A model generated the notes under the pieces. The model searched no databases and was not told the origin of the DNA. It saw only the letters and a list, made by a program, of their open reading frames with translations. From contig CM034144.1 of NCBI GenBank assembly GCA_019914995.1, positions 5,239,489 to 5,303,488 of the forward strand: a stretch of DNA of 64,000 nucleotides, given 5' to 3'. Made by a program: the position numbers and the translations under genes. This document shows, piece by piece, positions 56,350-64,000 of the stretch (positions within the stretch are counted from its first letter, which is position 1; each line of letters opens with the position of its first letter). The DNA comes from Acanthochlamys bracteata. Taxonomy: Eukaryota > Streptophyta > Magnoliopsida > Pandanales > Velloziaceae.

Positions 56350-57480
56350 AGGAAAGGAATGGAATTGAATTGGTATCGTTTGGAAAAGCTTTTTTCAAAA
56401 TCTGATTATTATTTTTTTATTTTTTATTTTTAATATTGTATAAAAATTTAAAAAATATAAAAAAAATTATTTATTTTTAATTATTTATTTTTTTAAAATA
56501 AAAAAATAATATTTTTAAAATAACAAAAATATTTTATATTTTAAAAAAATTTTAAAATCAACACAAATCAATGGAACAAAAGAAGAAAAATAAAAGAAGA
56601 GTGAGAACTGAAGAGAAATGAGGAAGCAAGCAGCTGTAAGAAGTCGTTAGAGGTATATGGGTGAGTATGTGCCAGACCGAGATTTTTAAGCCGCGGTTTG
56701 GGAGTATTTTTAAGATTGAATATTTTAAGAAGGAAAAGATATTTTTATTTTTTTAAAAAAATAAGTTTAGTTTTTAATTAATAAAACATAATTAAACAAT
56801 TTTGTAGAATTTTGTTATAATTTTTGAATTTTTAAATAAATTTCTAATACTTATAAAAACTTATTAAAAACATAAAATAAAATATTAAAAAATTAATTTT
56901 AAAATAAGTAATATTAATTATGGATTTTAAAACAGGTCTTAGACTGTTATGGGCTCCATTTTAAGGAATAAGAAATTAAGAGTTAATGTAATAAAATCTT
57001 TGAATCCCAAAAGAAATCTAAAAGAGAAATAACATTTCGGAAAAAAGTATCTTTTCTTTAATACTTGTTCTAAAAAATTTTGATATAATAGAAATTTTAA
57101 CAAAAGAAATTAATTTATGTTACTCCGTAAAGCCGAAAAAGAACAAACTTTTTAGCATATAATTAACTTTTTAAAAATTCATCTCTATTTGTTTAATTTT
57201 TTTAACCTTCTTTTTAAATTATTGCTCCTCTATTCCACCACCGCCGCTACTTTTTTCTTGACTATCTATTGCCACATTCTCCTGCATTAACATATTGCCT
57301 CAATTTTTTATTGTAGTTAATTCTTTCTTGATATAGTTATTACATCTGTAGATAACAATGAAAGTTAAATTCAATGGTGATGAATGGAAACAGGGCGGAG
57401 CTAATCACGATGATTGTGGTTGGAGATGATATTGATGTTAGCTATAACTACGATGATTGAGGAGAATGACGATAGGAGAC
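56350..57480. other. AT-rich MITE-like blocks, no gene
   Basis: 56370-56570 and 56690-56940 are AT-rich blocks with edges such as CGTTTGGAAAAGC and GGTTTGGGAGT...TTTTAAAACAGGTC. They carry internal AAATTTAAAAAATA-like runs that recall MITE family A but are too diverged to assign. 56234-56350 is the former leader of the TFIIF-alpha copy. The rest is unremarkable. Confidence 0.4.
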
Positions 57481-59247
57481 CTACCGATAGTAGTTTTTTT
57501 TTTTTTTTTCTTTAACAAAAAGTATGATATAAATAAAAGAACAAGATGAGAAGTAGAGGAGGAACAAGGTGGAAAAAAGTCTGAACTAGATGAGAAATTA
57601 GATGAACATAATAGCTGAAATAGAAAATAATATTTCACATTTGTTTCAAGTGTCATACATGAATTTATAAATCTTGCTACTGCTCCAAAATAATTTAAAA
57701 TTTCTAGTGTAATACACTAGTCGTATAGAATCTAGAAAACTAATGAAATAAGTAACTAAACAAGAAAAGTAATTTTACAAGTAATACGCTACTGGTGGTA
57801 TCTCGATAGCCGACTCTCAGAACCTATCTGTTCTTAAGGAGCCTCTTGATATTTTGACTTCGCATGGACTCTAGAATTTCTCCAGCCTATGTCTTGGGTA
57901 GAATAAGACTTCTAAAGTGTTTGATTCAAATTGAAAGACTTGTTCAGGCCAATGGCAATGAATGCCACTTGGATGCCAAGTGATCTTAGGCATCGGGTCA
58001 TTTGTAGGCTACTTGCACACAGAACAAGTAGCATGCCTTGAGCTAACTTGATGCTTAAGTCTTCGTGGTCGATCCATAGCACTAGTTACTCCATTTGTAA
58101 CAAAGCACCAAACACTATAAAACTTTCAAAATCCTTAGAGAGTTTTCCAGAAAAAAAAAGCTTTTCACAAAAAAATTTTGAGAGTTTTCTTTGGAAGTAA
58201 ACATATTTGCTCGTATTACTACACACTTATAAAACCTATTTGGTAAGATCAACAAATCCTTTCTAGAATTGAATATAATGGGAATGAGCTGAAATACATC
58301 TCCTCCACCACCGCCACCATGCCAAGCTATTTTTTCCTCAGCCGTCCTGAGCACTTGTTCTTGAACTAGCATGTGGCCACTATCTCTTATAGTGATCAAT
58401 TCTACCGTGATAGAACATAGTTATTATCGTCGTAGATAGCAAGGTAAATTAAAATTTTTTTCCAACAGTGATGACTGAAGATAAGGGCAGAGCTACGGTG
58501 GTTAGAGCTGATTGTGATGTTTTCAATATTATGATGATTGCAGAGAATGAAGCAAAAGAAAACATGATGGTGATTTTTTATTTTATTTCTTTTTCTAAGA
58601 AAAACCAAAAACTTTTAATTCAAAAACTCTTGAAAAAGTTATGCAGAAGGCTTTTCAAGAATTTTATTTGGTTAATCTTTTTGAGGACCAAAAACGTAAC
58701 AGCTCCTGGTGCAAGCAACAAGTACCAGCTGATTTTTACCAAATATATGCGGTTCAAATTACAAATACATTAACTTTCTCGAATTGTCTAAAAGTATTTT
58801 TTTCTAGATGTACGATATTTAAAAAAATTTTAAAATAACTTTTATTCTTTTGTTTAAGAAAATAAAATTTTAGTTATATTAAATCTTACGATAAATAATT
58901 TTTTAAATCTTAAATTTAAACAATATTATATAAATTTATTTAAAATATAATATAATAAATTAAAATAAAAAGTAGATAAAAAATAATTCTAAATAGTAGC
59001 TTATTGTATAATCACGCTAGGGTATGTTTCCTTACATGACAAATTTTATTTTTTAAAACTCATTTTTAATTATAAATAAGAATTTTAAAATAAATTTTTT
59101 CTATCAAAAAAATATTTTTAATTTAATTTTAAAACTTACTATTAATATAGAATTTATTTTTATTAAATATTTTAAATTTTAATTTAATTTGTTAAATTTA
59201 CTTTCTAAAATTCAAGTTTATTCCAAAATAAACACACCCTTACAGAG
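57481..59247. other. Decayed repeats, no gene
   Basis: A poly-T run lies at about 57494-57511. 57370-57480 and 58465-58560 are diverged copies of one sequence (GGGCRGAGCTA...GATGATTG, followed by GAGAATGA). 58800-59230 is extremely AT-rich. The open frames here are short and have no recognisable domains. Confidence 0.4.
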
Positions 59248-59815
59248 GCTATTTGGTAAGATCAGCAATACTTTTAGAGAATTCAAATGTTATGAAAATG
59301 AGCTAAAATACGCTGTATGTATTTTGAGATAGCATCAATCTTTATTGCTATAATAAGATAATCATACTACATCATGAGATGTCACCTATCCTAAAACTTT
59401 CAAATTTGTCTTATTAAAAAAATAATAAATAAAAATTTTACAACAATCATCTTATGAAGATTAGTCTTAGTACTGAGCTATTAATGTATAGCTTTTGATA
59501 ATTATTAAACTACCATATGATCATCTAATTATTACCAATAAATTGTAATATTATAAAAACATTGCAAAAATGTCCAAGCAACAACTCAAATAAAACCCAT
59601 TAGTATTAATATCATAAAACTTTTCCAATAAAGTAGATAAATTCAATAGGCCATCCCTTCTAAAGAAAAACATTCATTAATTTTCCTCATTACAAAATCT
59701 TGTCAGTTGCTCCCATAATATTTGTATACATAGTATTTTATAATATCATTATAATAGATAAAAATTACTATATGATATTGTTCTAAAAAACTATACCTTT
59801 CCAAACAAGGGGGAG
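59248..59815. mobile_element. MITE-like element, TIR GGCTATTTGGTAAG
   Basis: The left edge AGGCTATTTGGTAAGATC and right edge ACCTTTCCAAACAAGG are roughly complementary (TTTGGTAAG / CTTTCCAAA). The right 150 bp recurs at 60980-61145 (GATAAAAATTACTATRT, ATTGTTCTMAAAAACTA, ACCTTACCAAACAAC), and the left edge recurs near 58230 and 61203. It is non-coding, so a non-autonomous DNA transposon family is likely. Confidence 0.45.
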
Positions 59816-60369
59816 AAGATCAAGCCAATCAACTATTTCAATGTAAAAAATTCATAACCGATCTAATCTCTTACCAACGTTTTAGTCTAATTTCACTAGT
59901 ACCCACACTAAGGAAGAAATTTTGTAAGTAGGGTAAGAGAATGCCCGAACAAGCAAATAATTCAAATTCACCAAAGCTAGAAAATCAAATCAAAGCCTTG
60001 CTAAAGTGATTTAAATGCTAAGATAAAGATAGTTGAAGATTTATTAAGGACCCTAGAGAATAGCTCACCTTTCAGCCATTCAAAAGCTCAACGATGGGAT
60101 GCAAAGTAACGGTAAGCAGATGCCGCATTGTAGCAAGCACAAAAACACCAACGAGAGAAATTCATACTATTAACATTCAAAATTTTTAGAGCTGAAGTGA
60201 AGAGCGGATAAAAGAGGAAGAAGATGCCATGAAACAAAGAAGAGAGTGAACGAGGAAAAATAGTAAAGAAAAAGATCAAATATAGAAATACAGAGAAGAA
60301 GAAGAAAATAAAGAAATATATTGAGAATATATACAATAAGAAAAAACTTCACAGAGCTAACATTTGCTT

Positions 60370-60964
60370 TACTATTTCTCTCTGCCTGAGCATACTGATT
60401 GAACATCTTTAGCATTGCATTCCAATATTCTCACATTATTTTTCCTGAGCTTGATTTAATTCTTTTGAGATTGATCCTGTGCTGAGAACTTAGTAACTTT
60501 CACACTTGAATATTGTTTAAGTGCATGTGGCACTTGAGATTGGGGCTTGACTAAGCATTGTAGTTATCACTAATTTTGTAAAAGGAGATATTGTTGTGCA
60601 ACTGTAGATATTTGAAGAAGTCGAAGATGCTTCGTTGGTTCGTCCAGAAGAGAGACCGGTTAAGACAAGGGTGCTCGGTAAAGCATATTGTTTTGATGTT
60701 GTAGCTACTTTAAAGGAATATTAGACTTGCACTGTTGACGAAGAGTTGCCTTAGATGTAAGTAAAAAGATTTGCCGAATCACATAAATTTTTGTGCTTAT
60801 AGTTTATTCATCTGTGTGTTTTAAATCATATGAAAATTTCTGATATTTTTCAGTGCAGAAAATTGCATAGAGATAACCGACTATATTGCTGCTACCTATA
60901 GAAACTTTGATAGCTGAATTTTTTAAATAAAAATTCAATTTATCTCTCCCTTGTTGAGTTGATT
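60370..60964 (+). mobile_element. Old Sirevirus-like LTR remnant
   Basis: The order of short conserved blocks matches the other Sirevirus-like LTRs here: GGTTAAGACAAGGGTGCTCG, GTTGTAGCTACTTTAAAGG, a block like GTTGCCTTAGATGTAAG, TTTGCCGAATCACATAAAT, and a 3' tract ending ...GTTGAGTTGATTATACATG. Divergence is much higher than among the other copies. No internal region is attached. It is probably an ancient solo LTR. Confidence 0.5.
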
Positions 60965-61145
60965 ATACATGTTTGCCAATATAAAAGTACTCATAAATTT
61001 TACTCATGAAAAAATCTTGTTCGTCAATTGCCATTTTGGTCTCCTAATATTTTTATACCATAGTATTTAAGAATGTCATTATATTAGATAAAAATTACTA
61101 TGTATATTGTTCTCAAAAACTACACCTTACCAAACAACTACTGTG

Positions 61146-61780
61146 ATAAAAAAAATAATAATAATAAATAAATAAATATAGGTTTTGACTTAATTGACAA
61201 TTGCTATTTGGTAAGAAAAAGAAACACATAATTAAATATGAGAATTTCGTAAGATTTTAATTAGTTGTTACTGTTAGATGTGTTTGGATTAGAACACAAC
61301 CTTAAAAATTAATCAAGAGGTGAAAGTGCCCATCCCCATATAAGCTTGTCAAATAAATAATGTGGAACAATTTAACAATTACCACTACACTGGACATAAG
61401 ATGTTTCTATCAACTTGCAAAAATGAACAAAGAGTTAGAAGTGCAATCAATTTGTGAGTAAGCAAATTTTTTTTAAAAGAAGAAAAAGGAAACATTTTGC
61501 AGCTGTTATTCAAAAATAATGTGACAGCAAGATCATTTGTGAAAATAGGAACCACAATAATATGACACCAGTCAGAATATAAACTTTGGAAGTTAGACAT
61601 AGGAAAATTTCAATTACTTAAGAGCTATGAAGCAATTGGAGAATTAATCTGTACAAAATAAACTGGAAGAACTAACACCTCTGAACTATAATCTGTGATA
61701 AGTTTTATCAATTTTCAGAGCAAGCAATCACCTACACTGAATTCCATTAAAAAAAGTGCCCAAAACGGAATTTTGAAGCA
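61146..61780. other. 3' flank of the RING-H2 gene; no other gene
   Basis: This stretch includes an (AAT/AAAT)n run at 61150-61180 and the presumed 3' UTR of the minus-strand RING-H2 gene. No coding region is seen. Confidence 0.4.
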
Positions 61781-62290
61781 TCATGAAGCAACGGTTGTTG
61801 GCATGTCCACAAAAACCTGTATTGTCTCTTCTGATTCAAGGCCAATCCCTGTAGTTTGCTCCTCCAAAGGCATAGAATCCTTCTGATAGGCAATGATACT
61901 CCGGCACAGCGGGCAAACTGAAGACTTCAACAGCCAAGAATCAACACACTGCGCATGAAAGTTGTGTTTGCAAACAGGTAGCATCCGACACCGATCACCG
62001 GCATGGAAACTCTCCAAGCAAACAGCACAATCCACAGCAGCTCCAATCTTCTTGCCCTCAATATAGTCATAGCATGGAAGCCTTTTCAAATCATCAGGTG
62101 ACAGACCTGCCACTTTAGTGCAACTTTCATGTCTAATTGTTGTGATGCTTCTGAGGTAGCCCCTCCCAATGATCCAGAAATGAATAGAAATTAGAATTCC
62201 AAAACCCATAAGCAGCAGCAAGATGGAGAAGATAATTGCTACCATCATCATCTCTGTTGTAAAGCCAATAAGCATGAGCCTGTTGTTCAT
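61781..62290 (-). CDS. ATL-type RING-H2 finger E3 ubiquitin ligase
   Basis: An intronless gene of 169 residues. Residues 14-41 form one transmembrane helix (MMMVAIIFSILLLLMGFGIL and on). A basic stretch and a GLSPDDLKRLP segment (62-72) follow, corresponding to the GLD-type motif of the ATL family. The RING-H2 domain has Cys88, Cys91, Cys107, His109, His112, Cys115, Cys126 and Cys129, giving the C-x2-C-x15-C-x1-H-x2-H-x2-C-x10-C-x2-C pattern, with PVC before the third ligand and Trp119 for E2 contact. ATL proteins are membrane-bound ubiquitin ligases in defence and stress responses. Size, single exon and layout all fit. The start ATG at 62290 sits directly before the hydrophobic segment. It appears intact and functional. 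Confidence 0.93.
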   Translation of the reverse strand: MNNRLMLIGFTTEMMMVAIIFSILLLLMGFGILISIHFWIIGRGYLRSITTIRHESCTKVAGLSPDDLKRLPCYDYIEGKKIGAAVDCAVCLESFHAGDRCRMLPVCKHNFHAQCVDSWLLKSSVCPLCRSIIAYQKDSMPLEEQTTGIGLESEETIQVFVDMPTTVAS

Positions 62291-62741
62291 CCGCTTCTAT
62301 CTTTAAAGTTTATAGCAGCTCTGTTTCTTATAATCCAAAATCTGAAAAGAAAATTCACTGTGGTAGCTAAAAGGTAGCATACTCCCCAGCCAAAGAAGAA
62401 AAAAGTAAAGGAAATTTGTATACAGATGTATGTAGAACCAGTTAAGGACAAAAAAGATGAAGAGAAGTGTTAGGTTCCCTCATCGAAGTTCTATGATGGT
62501 CTATTTGCTTGTGCACTTGTCATACCAAATGTGAAATTCTAGACATAAAAGATGAAGGCTCAACATCAGTAGGTCCATAGACAGGTATGTAAGCAACAAA
62601 GCTAAGAGATTTTTTAAATTACTTAAATTAAGGCAATTTTTTTTAAAAGCTTTCAGAAAAATTTTAAGAAATGAATTTGTTTTTTAGCTTAAAAAATAAT
62701 AGAAATTATATATATATACTATTGTCAGCTTGTACGTTACG
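62291..62741. other. Upstream region of the RING-H2 gene
   Basis: This is the promoter side of the minus-strand RING-H2 gene. No clear TATA box could be assigned. It contains a (TA)n run at about 62708-62718. Confidence 0.35.
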
Positions 62742-63187
62742 TATTCTCTCTCTTTTATTCTTTTAATTTTTTTTACTTTTAATTAATTTCAATTATTTTA
62801 ATTTAACTACTTTTCTTAAATTTTCTTATTACTGGTTTTTCTTAACTCCCTCCGGTCCTCATTCTCTCGTTTTCTTTGCTCTACCTTAGCTCTCTCAACG
62901 CGTATCACTCCGGCAATCTCTTTTTTTCGGCGCGATCTCTTCATTGATTTCTTCCTCGATTTTGAGCTTGTTTTCTCTCCCCCTAGATCTCTCCTAGCAT
63001 GATCTTGCCTTCGAATTCAAGCGGCGACGCTCGATCTCTCTGTCAATCTCTCCCTGAAAATGAGAGAATAAGGAAGGGAGAGAGTTAAAAAAGAGAGTAA
63101 TGAGAAAACTTAAGAGAAGTAGTTAAATTAAGATAATTAAAATTAATTAAAAGTAAAAAGAATTAAAAGAAGAGAAGAGAGAGAATA
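62742..63187. mobile_element. Element with ~140-bp terminal inverted repeats
   Basis: The left arm (62742-about 62880) and right arm (about 63050-63187) are diverged reverse complements. Matched words include TATTCTCTCTC, TTTTACTTTTAATTAATTT, TTTAACTACTTYTCTTAA and CTCATTCTCTC-type words, around a core of about 170 bp. It is non-coding. Long TIRs suggest a Mutator-like or foldback non-autonomous transposon, but no 9-bp target duplication was found. TA at both edges leaves a Tc1/Mariner relation possible. Confidence 0.6.
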
Positions 63188-63208
63188 GTAACTATGTCAG
63201 TCGTCAAT

Positions 63209-63713
63209 GGAAATATGGGTTCATAGATTATTTCCGGATCGATCCATATAATAATCGGGTTAAAATTATTTAATCTTAACCCGACTCATTTATTTATATG
63301 GGTCAAAATTATAATCGGATCAAATTCGGATTGACCCATTTAATAATTAAATTATTAAATAAAAATTATAAATATTAAGTTTTAATAATAATATATATAA
63401 ATTATTAATTATAATATATTTAAAAAGAAAAATATTAATTTTGACAAAATTTATAAATTAAATAAAAATTAGTTAAAATTAAGATAAATAAAAATATATA
63501 TACAAATTAAATTCAAATTTTTTGCTATTTTTTTCTAATTATTAAGTAATATATACTATATAAATAATTATACGGATTAAACGGGTCAATCTCGGATCGA
63601 CCCGAATCCATTTAAGTTTTCGGATTATTTTCGGATCGATCCGAATAAGGCTTGATCCAAATTTGACTTTTTCGAATTGGATTTTCGGATCGGGTCGAAA
63701 TTTGCCACCCCTA
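63209..63713. mobile_element. hAT-like non-autonomous element, second copy
   Basis: The right end TTTGCCACCCCTA is the complement of TAGGGGTGGCAAA, as in the element at 4072-4886. The interior carries GGATCGATCC, ATAATCGGGT and CGGATCGGGTCGA motifs of the same kind. The flanks TCGTCAAT (63201-63208) and TCGCCAAT (63714-63721) agree at 7 of 8 positions, consistent with an aged 8-bp duplication. The left terminal repeat is lost. Confidence 0.65.
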
Positions 63714-64000
63714 TCGCCAATAGTGTGTTTTTGAACTGTTAGAGAGAATTCAGACGAAGTAATTTGATTGAACCGAAACTATGTAAGAGATGACGAGGCA
63801 CTTCCGAGTTCCGACCATCCATGTCAGTGTGTCCGTATCCCTCTTTATATATATATATATGACCTACAATTTGCATACTTTGCAAAAATTTTATAATATT
63901 ATAAAAATTTGTTCGAAAAATGAAAAATTAAATAGTAGATAAAAAAGTAGTTGAGAAACAATTCTAGACATCCCCTTAATCTCCTCAAAATTTAGAGCTT
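63714..64000. other. Right edge; AT-rich, no gene
   Basis: It contains a (TA)n run at about 63846-63861 and an AT-rich tail. Nothing coding is visible. Confidence 0.4.

Noticed and set aside
57481-57530. Poly-T run as the poly(A) tail of a minus-strand LINE or SINE
   Set aside because: No reverse-transcriptase, RNA polymerase III box or target duplication was found next to it.
62858-62880. CTCCCTCCGGTCC as a Stowaway MITE terminus
   Set aside because: The motif resembles the Stowaway end but lies inside the longer inverted repeat starting at 62742, with no TA duplication at that point.
1-64000. CRISPR arrays, operons, bacterial promoters, rRNA or tRNA genes
   Set aside because: No regularly spaced direct repeats, no rRNA or tRNA cloverleaf sequence, and all context is plant nuclear. 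tRNA-like words are primer sites of LTR elements.

Overview
This is a window of eudicot-type plant nuclear DNA. It is AT-rich and gene-poor, holding three host genes that look intact, at least five broken host-gene fragments, and a dense layer of nested transposable elements. Plant origin is shown by a CC-NBS-LRR resistance gene, a plant U-box/ARM ubiquitin ligase, an ATL-type RING-H2 ligase, plant LTR-retrotransposon lineages (Athila, Sirevirus-like copia, chromovirus), CACTA and hAT transposons, and MITEs. The species cannot be named from the sequence alone.

Layout. 1-184 is the 3' tip of a CACTA transposon. 185-6480 holds a decayed minus-strand copia element carrying a hAT insertion with an 8-bp target duplication, then the broken 3' end of a receptor-like kinase. 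6489-15988 is a structurally complete, comparatively young Athila (Ty3/gypsy) element with a GCATG target duplication. 16.0-17.2 kb is a fragment of a multi-pass membrane-protein gene (tweety-like) whose splice phases still fit. 17.5-18.6 kb is a chromovirus fragment, abutting a striking 1-kb near-perfect inverted repeat (18562-19610). A candidate orphan first exon lies at 19939.

22326-25691 (minus) is a single-exon CC-NBS-LRR gene with a run of five 72-bp LRR units. It is bracketed by two same-orientation remnants of one LTR family. 27.1-38.7 kb is an old Sirevirus-like copia element. Its left LTR is interrupted by a chromovirus fragment, which itself contains a Tourist-like MITE; another MITE sits in its reverse-transcriptase region. 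38.7-40.5 kb is the 3' part of a second CACTA element.

44774-46861 (plus) is a PUB18/19-type U-box E3 ligase gene with a TATA box and a perfect ABRE/G-box just upstream, which fits a stress/ABA-responsive gene. 48.4-48.6 kb is a second kinase fragment. 49.4-52.3 kb is a small, old LTR element with gag and protease but no visible polymerase. 52733-56234 (minus) is an intron-bearing pseudogene of TFIIF-alpha (RAP74) with several frameshifts. 56.3-61.4 kb is decayed repeat. 61781-62290 (minus) is an intact, intronless ATL-type RING-H2 gene. The right edge has an element with long terminal inverted repeats and a second hAT-like element.

The three intact genes act in immunity and ubiquitin-dependent signalling, but nothing shows that they form one unit. 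No previously undescribed multi-gene system was recognised. The most unusual items are the long hairpin repeat, the LTR-bracketed intronless NLR with its LRR expansion, the gag-protease-only element and the cluster of broken host-gene pieces.
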